NCBI GenBank assembly: GCA_002709045.1
Contig: PAPJ01000065.1
Span: forward strand, 62,001-126,000
Origin: Planctomycetaceae bacterium
Lineage (GTDB): Bacteria; Planctomycetota; Planctomycetia; Pirellulales; Pirellulaceae
Direction of reading: 5' to 3'
Length of the DNA: 64,000 nucleotides
Part shown: piece by piece, positions 50,517 to 60,010 of the stretch
Layout: every line of letters starts with the position of its first letter
Numbering within the stretch: position 1 is the stretch's first letter
The notes under the pieces: model-generated
Seen by the model: the letters and a program-made list of their open reading frames with translations, nothing else
The model's database searches: none
What the model was told of the DNA's origin: nothing
Made by a program: the position numbers and the translations under genes

Positions 50517-51959
50517 ATGTGTAATCACCAAAATCGCCGACATTTTCTGGCCGATATCGGACTCGGTTTCGGTGGTCTTGCGCTTAATGCAATGCTACAA
50601 CAGCAAACCCTGGCAGATACACCGGCCAATAAACATCACAGGGCAAAAGCCAAATCTGTTATTTGGATATTCCTTTCGGGTGGTTACAGTCACATGGAGT
50701 CGTTCGACCCGAAACCAGCCCTTACGAAATATGCCGGGAAGACCTATTCTGAAACACCGTTTCCGAATCCTGTCGAGTCTCCATTACATAAGAAACGCTT
50801 CCGCAGCGTACCCTCATTGGATATTAATGTCCGGGATGTCTATCCAACAATTTACCCCATGCAGGTCGGGTATAAGCATTATGGTGAGAACGGTATTGCA
50901 ATTACTGATTGGTGGCCAAATATTGCCAAACAAGTTGATGATATTTGTTTTGTTCGCAACATGTGGACCACCGATAATGACCATGCTGCAGAGAATCAAA
51001 TTCATACTGGCCGTCATCGATTAGATGAAACTCAACCCAGTATTGGTGCCTGGGTTCATTACGGCCTTGGAACACTCAATGAGAACCTGCCTAAATTTGT
51101 CGTACTCGGCGGCCCAACACGCACCGACACCCGAGATAGTATCGATTCCTATTATCTGGGCCCGGAACATTCTGGTATTCCATTAACTCTAGACCCATCG
51201 AATCCTTTGCCTTTCAGTAAACGTCAGAACGGACAGTCTGCTGACCTGCAGCAACGTGAATTCGATCTGGTTAACCGACTTAATCGCATCACCCTCAGCG
51301 ATTACAAGAATGATCAGCAATTGCTAGCGAGGATCAAAAGCTATGAATTAGCCTTTCGCATGCAACAGTCGCTTCCCGAGGCTGTCAATTTCAATGATGA
51401 GACACAAAATACCAAATCACTGTATGGTCTGGAGCATGACGTTACTGCTCCTGCCGGAGAGAAATTACTGGCTGCACGACGTCTTGTTGAACGGGGCGTG
51501 CGTTTTGTACAGGTCTTTCCAACACCTTATGGCAAATGGGATGCACACCGCGACTTAAAAACAAACCATACGGACAATGCGGCCAAGGTCGACCTGCCGG
51601 TTGCCGGCCTAATCGCAGACTTAAAACGTCGAGGCTTGCTGGATGAGACACTTGTAGTATTCTGCACTGAATTTGGTAGGACTCCCGGACTCGAAGAACG
51701 AGGCGGAGGCACCACCGGACGCGATCATCACCCAAACGGATTTACCATATTTTTAGCCGGTGGTGGTACAAAAGGAGGATACGTGCATGGTGCGACAGAT
51801 GAACTTGGCTATCATGCACTTGGTGACGCACACTACGTAACAGATTTACACGCCACCGTCTTACACACGCTGGGACTGAAAAGCCCCAAACTCGATGTTC
51901 AAGGTCGTAAACGACTCGAAATTGATCATGGCGAACCAATCTGGGATATCTTTAGCTAA
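50517..51959 (+). CDS. DUF1501 domain protein
   Basis: 'IWIFLSGGYSHMESFDPKPALTKYAG', 'FCTEFGRTPGLEERGGGTTGRDHHPNGFTIFLAGGGTKGG'. Confidence 0.94.
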   Translation: MCNHQNRRHFLADIGLGFGGLALNAMLQQQTLADTPANKHHRAKAKSVIWIFLSGGYSHMESFDPKPALTKYAGKTYSETPFPNPVESPLHKKRFRSVPSLDINVRDVYPTIYPMQVGYKHYGENGIAITDWWPNIAKQVDDICFVRNMWTTDNDHAAENQIHTGRHRLDETQPSIGAWVHYGLGTLNENLPKFVVLGGPTRTDTRDSIDSYYLGPEHSGIPLTLDPSNPLPFSKRQNGQSADLQQREFDLVNRLNRITLSDYKNDQQLLARIKSYELAFRMQQSLPEAVNFNDETQNTKSLYGLEHDVTAPAGEKLLAARRLVERGVRFVQVFPTPYGKWDAHRDLKTNHTDNAAKVDLPVAGLIADLKRRGLLDETLVVFCTEFGRTPGLEERGGGTTGRDHHPNGFTIFLAGGGTKGGYVHGATDELGYHALGDAHYVTDLHATVLHTLGLKSPKLDVQGRKRLEIDHGEPIWDIFS

Positions 51960-51967
51960 GACAAAGA

Positions 51968-53443
51968 TTAGGCCAGCACTTCTTGGACAACGCGTGGTTT
52001 AAATGTATCAGTCAAACGTTCTTTGAGTCCGTTTCGCTCGAAGTGTAATTCGTGATGGTGCAACCCGAGCAGATGTAGAATGGTGGCATGCCAGTCGGCG
52101 ATACTTACAGGGTTATCCTGAGCTGCGTATCCAACTTCGTCTGTCCCACCGAAACTGACGCCCGGCTTAACACCGCCACCGGCCATCCATAATGTAAATC
52201 CTCGCGGGCCATGATCGCGCCCCGCCGACGCATAATTCTTTTTATCTTTCATCTGTGCAATGGGAAGTCGACCAAACTCGCCACCCCAGACAACCAACAC
52301 ATCGTCAAGCAACCCGCGTTGCTTAAGATCTTTCACAAGTGCTGCCACAGGCTGATCTGTCTGTCCGGCTGCTGAACGTATCGAGCCCTCGAGACCGTTA
52401 TGACTATCCCAGGGTTGGCCACTCATGAAAATCTGAACATAGCGAACACCGCGTTCCACCATTCGACGAGCCATCAGGCAGCGTTTAGCGTACGAATCGG
52501 TATCCTTATTGCCAACACCATACATCTCCAGCGTTTCTTTTGTCTCCTGATTAATATCCAACACATCAGCAGCCTCTAACTGCATTCGTGCTGCCAACTC
52601 ATAGCTGTTAATCCGGGCATCAAGCTGCAGTTGATTTGGACGTCGCTTAAGGTGCAAACGATCAATCTTTCTCAGCAGGTCTCGCTGCAGACTGGTTACT
52701 CCTTCTGGGTAAGGATTCTCCGCATTGAGATTGAGAATTGGAGCACCTTCACTTCGCACACGTGTCCCCTGATAAACCGGCGGCAGGAAACCATTTTGCC
52801 AACTCTGTACTGTATTAACAGGCAGTCCCCGCGGATCATCCAAAACCACGTACGCTGGCAGATTTTGATTAACGCTACCGAGACCATAAGAGACCCAGGC
52901 GCCTATAGACGGCCGACCGGGCAACAAGCGACCAGAATGAATCTTAAAGAGTGCGGGTTCGTGATTTGGGTGGTTATTATACATGGATTTAATAAATGCC
53001 AGATCATCCACAACCTCGTGAAGATGGGGTAATGCGTCACTCACCCAGGCTCCGCATTCTCCGTGTTGTTTAAACTTAAACGGAGAACGTAACAAACCGC
53101 CTGCGGCCTGAGGAGAACTAATATCTTCGGCAATTTCATTGAAATAATCTTCTCCGTGACGTCTATCTAACAATGGCTTGGGTTCAAATAGATCGACCTG
53201 GCTGGGACCGCCATTCATGAATAACTGAATTACAGCCTTCGCTTTGGCTGAATGGTGAGTATCACGCGGAAGTGTGTCATAACCCCGACGTGGACCACCG
53301 GTGGCTGGTTGTATGCTGGGAGCGACAGGCAAATCTGCTGCCGGCAGGAACTCTTCCAATGCCAGTGTAGCCAGTGCCGCTCCACCAATTCCATCGGCAG
53401 CACGTTCAAAAAATCCACGTCGATTGAATTGTTTCGAGCTCAT
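51968..53443 (-). CDS. DUF1501 domain protein
   Basis: 'LFMNGGPSQVDLFEPKPLLDRRHG', 'WGGEFGRLPIAQMKDKKNYASAGRDHGPRGFTLWMAGGGVKPG'. Confidence 0.94.
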   Translation of the reverse strand: MSSKQFNRRGFFERAADGIGGAALATLALEEFLPAADLPVAPSIQPATGGPRRGYDTLPRDTHHSAKAKAVIQLFMNGGPSQVDLFEPKPLLDRRHGEDYFNEIAEDISSPQAAGGLLRSPFKFKQHGECGAWVSDALPHLHEVVDDLAFIKSMYNNHPNHEPALFKIHSGRLLPGRPSIGAWVSYGLGSVNQNLPAYVVLDDPRGLPVNTVQSWQNGFLPPVYQGTRVRSEGAPILNLNAENPYPEGVTSLQRDLLRKIDRLHLKRRPNQLQLDARINSYELAARMQLEAADVLDINQETKETLEMYGVGNKDTDSYAKRCLMARRMVERGVRYVQIFMSGQPWDSHNGLEGSIRSAAGQTDQPVAALVKDLKQRGLLDDVLVVWGGEFGRLPIAQMKDKKNYASAGRDHGPRGFTLWMAGGGVKPGVSFGGTDEVGYAAQDNPVSIADWHATILHLLGLHHHELHFERNGLKERLTDTFKPRVVQEVLA

Positions 53444-53467
53444 ATTGTAAACCTATTTCGTCTGTTT

Positions 53468-56413
53468 CTAGTCGACATATAAAAAGCCCGCTGAGTTAAG
53501 CAATGTATGACCGTAAATCGTCAGAGCTTTGAGTTCGAGATCCACATTTTCCCGTTCATTCTGCGGCAAGCTGTTATTGTGTTCTTCCCACTGCGTTTTG
53601 AGCTGCATTAAGGCTTCAACTGACAGTTCCACTTCCTCCTGAAGAGGCCGACGACTGTATACATCCAGATACATTTTTTCGACCTGAACCGGCAGTTCAC
53701 GCGTTTGTGACATAATACGTTTCGCAAACTGTCCAGCTAGCTCACGAACCATTTCACTGTTAAGTAAATACAATGCCTGTTGGGCCACATTGGAGGTTGA
53801 GCGGATCTGACAGGCCGGGTTCATTTGCGGCAGGTCAAAGGTCTCTAGCCAGGAAGGCATTTCCTTGCGCCGCTGACGCAGATAGACACTGCGACGGTAA
53901 GCTCCATCCTTAGCAATCGCTGTGACTAAACCGTCTTTACGGACATTTACCGCATCTGGCTCACCAAATCGTGATTGTTCTAACATTCCAGCCACCGAAA
54001 TAATCGAATCTCTAACTTCTTCCGCCGAAAGGCGTCGGAGCGGCATCCTTGTCAACAAGACATTTTCCGGATCCTCAATAATTAATTTCTCGGACAGACT
54101 TGATACCTGGCGATATGTTCTGGACAGCAACATTAACCTGTGCATATGTTTCATGCTCCAGCCCGATTCCACGAATTCCAGTGCCAGCCAATCCAACAAT
54201 TCGGGGTGAGAAGGTAAACTGCCAAGTTTGCCAAAATTATCGACACTGGAGACAATTCCGCGACCGAAATGATTTGCCCAAATCCGATTCACCATGACAC
54301 GGGCAGTCAACGGATGGTTCTCATTAACCAGCCAATTGGCCAATGCCAGCCGCCGCCCTGTACCGGCCATGCTATGTTCCAATGAGACCGGCTGGAAAGG
54401 GGTTTTGCCATCGGTTAGGACACTGGGCACTCCGGGGCCAACCAGACGCCCGGACTGAGTATGGTCACCGCGTACATAAATGTAGGTCGGTGATGGCTCT
54501 CCACGATCCCACAAGGCCCTGATGGTTGGAACCGCGCGTTTTCCATCATTCAGTACCTTGACCGAATCATCAACCTCTTTTTTAAGTGCCGCATACGCTT
54601 TATCCGCTTCCAGTTGCTTTTCAGATAGCACCAGCATTTCTTTGAATTTACCGTGCAGATAACGCTGAATTTCTGTGTGCGCTTTACCTGCTGTGGTAAA
54701 TGTTAACTTCACATCCTCCCGAATGACTTCCGGCAACAGTGCCAGACCCTTTGCAAGATGCGTTTGCTGCAAACTAACCTCAAGTTTTTGCAGTCGAGCA
54801 TTCTCCGCATCAATCCTGACCTGCTGCTGATTATTATATTGGCTGATTTCAGCCAAAGATTCGGGGGTTGCAAAGGAAAGTGTCCTATTTTTCATTACAC
54901 CGTTAGACTGACTTGGAACCGCGGTTGGCTTAAGCCAGTCATGGACATCATAGGCTCCCTGAAACACTGCCATAAGGCGATAATAGTCACGTTGTGGAAT
55001 CGGGTCGTACTTATGACTGTGACAACGAGCACATTTCATTGTCAGCCCAAGCACCGTGGATGAGAAAATATCGATTTCGTCCGCCACAACTTCCATCCGT
55101 TCTGCCACTGAATTTACAACATCAGAACCGGTGCCATCGGGGGCCATACGGAGAAATCCAGTGGCAACCAGATTATCCACGTGTTGCTGAGTGATTTTTT
55201 CCGGGTTCGAGTAATCAAGCAGTTCATCGCCAGCGATTTGCTGTCGCAGAAATTCAGAGTAGGGAAGGTCCTTGCTAAAGGCACGAATAACGTAGTCCCG
55301 ATAACGCCAGGCAGACTTTCGTATAGGGTCGGCACTGCGTTTACCTTCACTGTCAGCATAGCCCGCAGCGTCTAACCAGTACCGGGCCCATCTTTCCCCG
55401 TATGCCGGCAAAGCCAAAACACGTTCGACCATTTCTTCATAAGCTGCGGGACTCGTGTCATTAACAAATGCTTCTACTTGTTCAAGTGACGGTGGTAGTC
55501 CTGTCAAATCAAAATAAACGCGGCGGATTAGTACGGCTCGCGAAGCCTCGACCGACATTGCCAGTCCGGCCTCCTGTTGCTTTTGTATTACAAACGTATC
55601 AAGAGCGTTATAGGCGTCACCCATCTTAGTGACCGGCAAGGCAGGACGTACAGGCTTTCTGAAAGACCAATGCTGCCGATCTTCCTCCGACACTAACGGG
55701 TCGCCACTTGCTGTCGCAATATCCGGAGCAACTTTAACCTCAGGCCCGCCCAGCTCAATCCAGCGTTTGAGCATTTCAACTTCGTTGTCTGGCATTACCT
55801 TTACACCGGAAGGAAGTAGTTTATCGCGAGGAGGCATTTGCTCCGTTGCCATCCGCTTGATGACCAAACTCTCTTCCGGTTTACCCAGAACTATAGCCGG
55901 GCCAGATTTACCACCTTGGAGCATGGACGCTTTCGTTCGTAGATCCAGTCCACCTTCCTGCCGCCGATTGCCGTGACACACAGTACAACGCAGCAACATG
56001 ATCGGTTGAATGTCGTGCTGATTTACTTCCGAAGCAGCAATAAATGAGGCCGGGTCGGTACCATCAGCAAATGGCGTTTTGTTCTTAATCCATGATTCGA
56101 TAGTGTGGACCTCTACATCGCTCAGAGGCTCCCCTTCACCATCCGGCGGCATAAAGCGGGAATGTACCAATTCGTAGAGATAGCTGGCATCGAGATCGCC
56201 AGAAACAAGGGTACTTTGTGATTCACCTCCCTTAAAGAGCCCAAAGGGGGTACTAAGATCGAGCTCGCCTTTTTGATTGGAGGCATTATGACAGGAAATA
56301 CACTTCTTTTGAAAGATCGGAGCGATGTCCTTCTCATAGGTTGGGTTATCCGCTGCGTGCGCAACTACATTTACAATCAGGAACACCAGCGCGCATAAAC
56401 CTGTTTTTCGCAT
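53468..56413 (-). CDS. PSD1 family protein with two N-terminal CxxCH cytochrome-like modules
   Basis: '[23 protein letters not shown]' and '[22 protein letters not shown]', then '[20 protein letters not shown]', '[25 protein letters not shown]'. Start moved to 56413 (signal peptide). Confidence 0.93.
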   Translation of the reverse strand: MRKTGLCALVFLIVNVVAHAADNPTYEKDIAPIFQKKCISCHNASNQKGELDLSTPFGLFKGGESQSTLVSGDLDASYLYELVHSRFMPPDGEGEPLSDVEVHTIESWIKNKTPFADGTDPASFIAASEVNQHDIQPIMLLRCTVCHGNRRQEGGLDLRTKASMLQGGKSGPAIVLGKPEESLVIKRMATEQMPPRDKLLPSGVKVMPDNEVEMLKRWIELGGPEVKVAPDIATASGDPLVSEEDRQHWSFRKPVRPALPVTKMGDAYNALDTFVIQKQQEAGLAMSVEASRAVLIRRVYFDLTGLPPSLEQVEAFVNDTSPAAYEEMVERVLALPAYGERWARYWLDAAGYADSEGKRSADPIRKSAWRYRDYVIRAFSKDLPYSEFLRQQIAGDELLDYSNPEKITQQHVDNLVATGFLRMAPDGTGSDVVNSVAERMEVVADEIDIFSSTVLGLTMKCARCHSHKYDPIPQRDYYRLMAVFQGAYDVHDWLKPTAVPSQSNGVMKNRTLSFATPESLAEISQYNNQQQVRIDAENARLQKLEVSLQQTHLAKGLALLPEVIREDVKLTFTTAGKAHTEIQRYLHGKFKEMLVLSEKQLEADKAYAALKKEVDDSVKVLNDGKRAVPTIRALWDRGEPSPTYIYVRGDHTQSGRLVGPGVPSVLTDGKTPFQPVSLEHSMAGTGRRLALANWLVNENHPLTARVMVNRIWANHFGRGIVSSVDNFGKLGSLPSHPELLDWLALEFVESGWSMKHMHRLMLLSRTYRQVSSLSEKLIIEDPENVLLTRMPLRRLSAEEVRDSIISVAGMLEQSRFGEPDAVNVRKDGLVTAIAKDGAYRRSVYLRQRRKEMPSWLETFDLPQMNPACQIRSTSNVAQQALYLLNSEMVRELAGQFAKRIMSQTRELPVQVEKMYLDVYSRRPLQEEVELSVEALMQLKTQWEEHNNSLPQNERENVDLELKALTIYGHTLLNSAGFLYVD

Positions 56414-56634
56414 CTTATTGTCACCACACATCAAATAATCCAATAACAATTATTATAGTCAACACTTAGAGCGTAAGACGACCGCATTTACTTCTTACGG
56501 GTGGCACTTGGTTACTTTCCAAATACCAAAATTGATAAATGCCGATCAGAGTGTAGAACAACGGGCTATTACTTAATGGCTCTTATTTGGTTTAAAATAA
56601 TTTAATCCTCACTATTGCTAACCCGTGAAATCGA

Positions 56635-57957
56635 TTACTCATGTCGCAAGGCCTCAATAGGATCCATTTTAGCCGCTCGAATCGCCGGATAAATACCAAA
56701 TAAAATACCTACCAAAATAGAAATCCCAGCTCCCAGCGGAAGTGACCAGGGAACGACGACCGGCGTCACATTACGCACAGATGTTGGAAGTGTCTCCATA
56801 ACTTCAGGCATCGTCTGAAGAAGCATTTCCTGGAGGTAGGTCACCAGCGTGGGGCACAGCAGTCCGCCGACGATTCCGGTCAGGCCGCCCGTCACGCTGA
56901 GGACGATGGTCTCAGTAAGGAACTGTCGGGTAATATCAGCCTGCCTTGCTCCCAGTGCTCTGCGAACCCCAATTTCGCGTGTCCTTTCAGTTACCGTGGC
57001 GAGCATAATATTCATGATGCCAATTCCACCGACAACCAAAGTCACCGCGGCGATGATTCCCATAAAGGCCATAAACATCAATCTGGTTGTCTTGGCCTGC
57101 TCAAGCAGTTCGAGTGGCACAACCACCGCAAAATCATTGGAACGGTGCAGCTTTTGCATTGTCCGTTCGACCGCTTCGGCAGTACTGACGACATCGTCAA
57201 TCGAGCCTACTTGAAAAGTGATTTGGCTTAACTGCACTTCTTCTCCTGTGCGTTGTCCGGCACTTTGAAACATTACCGTATCGCCAATCCGCTGCCAGAA
57301 CGTTTCCAAAGGAATGTAGATATCGCTGGCGAAATCCTGAGCTGCCAGTGAACTTCCGATACCGGCCATCGCCTGGCGAGGTTGCATGACCCCAATTACG
57401 ACATAAGGGATTTCGCGAATACGAATTGTATTCCCAATCGGATTATCAATGGGAAAAAACCTCTCCGCGACTTCACTGGCCAGAACACAAACATTAGATC
57501 GTTCCTCCACGTGAATATCAGATATAAAATCTCCCGACTTTAGATACAGGTTCATCATTTCCGCATACTCCGGCGTGCAGGCTACGATGTGAGCTTCTAC
57601 CGTGTGTGCACCGTAATGAGCTTCCCGCTTTGTTTCCCGAATCAACAGATGATCTTGAATCGTAGGTATCTGCAGTAAGGCTGCCACGTCATTGCGTTTG
57701 ATACCGTACTTCACGAAGAACGTTTCCATATCGCCGATATAGTCTTCGGCAGGCATACGACTTCGCAAAATAACATTGCGGGCACCAAGCTCTTCTATCT
57801 GCCGCTGTACTTCCCGACTAATACCTTCACTAATAGCCAATAGCCAGATAACGCTGGCTACACCAACAAAGATACCCAGAATTGTGAGCATTGACCGCAA
57901 CGGGTGCAAAAACAGACTATTAATGCCTACTCGTAACGTTCTAACATTGATGAACAT
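56635..57957 (-). CDS. ABC transporter permease, MacB/FtsX type
   Basis: 'PLRSMLTILGIFVGVASVIWLLAISEGISREVQRQIEELGARNVIL'; C-terminal 'GIGIMNIMLATVTERTREIGVRRALGAR...FGIYPAIRAAKMDPIEALRHE'. Confidence 0.95.
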   Translation of the reverse strand: MFINVRTLRVGINSLFLHPLRSMLTILGIFVGVASVIWLLAISEGISREVQRQIEELGARNVILRSRMPAEDYIGDMETFFVKYGIKRNDVAALLQIPTIQDHLLIRETKREAHYGAHTVEAHIVACTPEYAEMMNLYLKSGDFISDIHVEERSNVCVLASEVAERFFPIDNPIGNTIRIREIPYVVIGVMQPRQAMAGIGSSLAAQDFASDIYIPLETFWQRIGDTVMFQSAGQRTGEEVQLSQITFQVGSIDDVVSTAEAVERTMQKLHRSNDFAVVVPLELLEQAKTTRLMFMAFMGIIAAVTLVVGGIGIMNIMLATVTERTREIGVRRALGARQADITRQFLTETIVLSVTGGLTGIVGGLLCPTLVTYLQEMLLQTMPEVMETLPTSVRNVTPVVVPWSLPLGAGISILVGILFGIYPAIRAAKMDPIEALRHE

Positions 57958-57978
57958 TAATGACGAACCTAACCGCTC

Positions 57979-59415
57979 CTAGTTTTGCTCAGCGGTTGCC
58001 AGTTCCTTAGTCACTGCAACTCCGACTGTCGTGTCTAAGGTGGGAAGATATTGCTCTAACTCGGAACGCTTGATAAATCGAAATGGAGTTAAGGTGACCA
58101 GCTCACCTTCGCTCAAACCCGCACTAACAATCACGTGCGTATTATTATTCGACCCCACTGTCACCGGGCGGGGTTCCCATTCACGTCCCTTCTTAATTAA
58201 ACAGAAGTGACGTTGCTCATGCTGAATAACGGCTGCCAGCGGCACCTGAATCACGTCGGTCTGATTTTCAAAATAAATTTTCACTTTCGCTCGCAAGCCC
58301 GGACGCAAAGTGGAAGGCGGGTTCATAATCGTTACTTTAGTATCATATTCCAAAGGCGCTCCATGCCACCGCAGAGGAAATGGGTATGCTGCAACCTCAT
58401 TAACTTCCCCTGCCAGTGGATTGTCCGGATCAGCATCCAGTTCGATTCTTGCTGTCTGCCCGGGAACGACGCGATTTATATGTGACTCATTAATCCGAAC
58501 AGCAACTTCCATATTTTGAATATCGGGCAACCTTACGACAACCTGATTGTCACGAATAACCGCCCCTTCCTCAATAATGACATTCCGCCGTTCATCGTCT
58601 GCGTAAACTACCTGCCCGGAGGCCGGGGCCAGAATCTCACAATTCTTGATTTGCTCCTGTATTTCCACCAGTCGGTTGGTAGCAAGGTCAAAGGTGCTCT
58701 GAGCAGCGTCCACCTGAGCCTGTTTCTGTTTAATCGCTGCGGCATATTCCCCGATTAGTTTCACCTTGGTAAATTCACGATAAACATTCATTTTCAATTC
58801 AGCCGCTTTTAAATCTCTCTTGGATTTTTCCCACTGAAAGCGATCTGCATTGAGTTGTGATTTAGACAAAAACCCACTAGCCGCCAAACGCTGACTATGA
58901 TCAAGTTTGGCTAACGATCTTTCGACTCCTTCCTGAGCCACAAACACTTCACCTTCAATTAAAGTAAGTTCCTGTTCAAAAAGCCCTTTTTCAAACTCAT
59001 TGAGCGTACGCTCAGCATTTTCCAATTGAGACTGGGCCTGAATGAGATTTGCATTATTGTTAGCAACAACAATTTTTTGAGCTGTTTCGTCATTTTCCAA
59101 AGCCGAAGAGTCAAATTCGACAATGAAGTCCCCTTCTTCGACGTAGGTACCCTCATCAACAATTTCGATGATAGTTGTCCCCGGCGTACCAAGTGCCTGA
59201 ACTTCGCAGCGTACTTCGCGATTACTAGCGCTGGCTACATCTCCAGTCTCTGTCACAAACGCCTCAAAGTCGCTCCGCGCGACCACATGAGCCATGGCCT
59301 CATCAGCATTCGAGGTCAGTTGTTCTTCCTCCTCACCTCCATACAGGAAAAACACTGTAACCGCTCCACCGACAATGATAACGATTCCTATAACGCGACT
59401 AATCCAAACAGGCAT
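57979..59415 (-). CDS. Efflux periplasmic adaptor (HlyD/MacA-like)
   Basis: N-terminal TM; 'IIEIVDEGTYVEEGDFIVEFDSSALEND', coiled-coil hairpin, 'CEILAPASGQVVYADDE', 'VEPR/WEPRPVTVGSNNNTHVIVSAGLSEGELV'-type C-terminus. Confidence 0.92.
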   Translation of the reverse strand: MPVWISRVIGIVIIVGGAVTVFFLYGGEEEEQLTSNADEAMAHVVARSDFEAFVTETGDVASASNREVRCEVQALGTPGTTIIEIVDEGTYVEEGDFIVEFDSSALENDETAQKIVVANNNANLIQAQSQLENAERTLNEFEKGLFEQELTLIEGEVFVAQEGVERSLAKLDHSQRLAASGFLSKSQLNADRFQWEKSKRDLKAAELKMNVYREFTKVKLIGEYAAAIKQKQAQVDAAQSTFDLATNRLVEIQEQIKNCEILAPASGQVVYADDERRNVIIEEGAVIRDNQVVVRLPDIQNMEVAVRINESHINRVVPGQTARIELDADPDNPLAGEVNEVAAYPFPLRWHGAPLEYDTKVTIMNPPSTLRPGLRAKVKIYFENQTDVIQVPLAAVIQHEQRHFCLIKKGREWEPRPVTVGSNNNTHVIVSAGLSEGELVTLTPFRFIKRSELEQYLPTLDTTVGVAVTKELATAEQN

Positions 59416-59597
59416 CGCCTACCTTCTCCTAACTGCATAATCCCAAATACGTGCAAGCATCAATTATAAACTCCCCACCAATCTATCCGGTGGAAAATTG
59501 ATCTCCATTTTGCACTATTCGGACTGAAACAACGTGACTCTGTAAATTAACAACACGCACACCATCGGAGAATGACCTGATGCTATTTAAATATTCG

Positions 59598-59900
59598 ACT
59601 CTATCTGACAACAATCTAATAGAAATTTCCGCGGTGATTGCGTGAAAAGTCGTCAATACAGTAGAAGCGTTGTTTGAGTTGGATGATTATCAAGGATTTG
59701 TAGCCGTGCAGAGCGAATCGGCTTTAAGAAATCTTGCCAGTCGGGATCCCTAAAACAGCGAAGACCACGACACTTCCCTGCAAAGTGATACTGCGATTAA
59801 TGGAGATCAGTTGTGTCCGGAGATTCAGGACATGGATAAGTCAGCGTGAAACGAGACTCCTTTCTGATTCGCTGCGATGCTGTTATTATCAAAGCTTTGA
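59598..59900 (+). pseudogene. Degraded SPFH/slipin-like gene fragment
   Basis: One frame reads LSDNNLIEISAVIA*KVVNTVEALFELDDYQGFVAVQSESALRNLASRDP*NSEDHDTSLQSDTAINGDQLCPEIQD, with stops at 59643 and 59751. Shifted-frame pieces 'ETRL' (59848) and 'FAAMLLLSK' (59868) follow, matching the expected order of an SPFH domain. Confidence 0.7.
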
Positions 59901-60010
59901 AGAACTGTGTAGCTAAGCAACATCGCAACGCCAAACTTTAGCTGGCATGATTTTCTGTTGCAGGAAAAAGGGCTTCTCAAATCAAGGCATGATCGCGATC
60001 CGGAACAGCT

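Noticed and set aside
59026-59469. 147-aa plus-strand ORF
   Set aside because: Antisense to the HlyD-like adaptor; no domain seen.
59734-59916. 60-aa ORF 'MPVGIPKTAKTTTLPCKV...'
   Set aside because: Mostly an off-frame reading of the SPFH-like pseudogene; not a gene in its own right.
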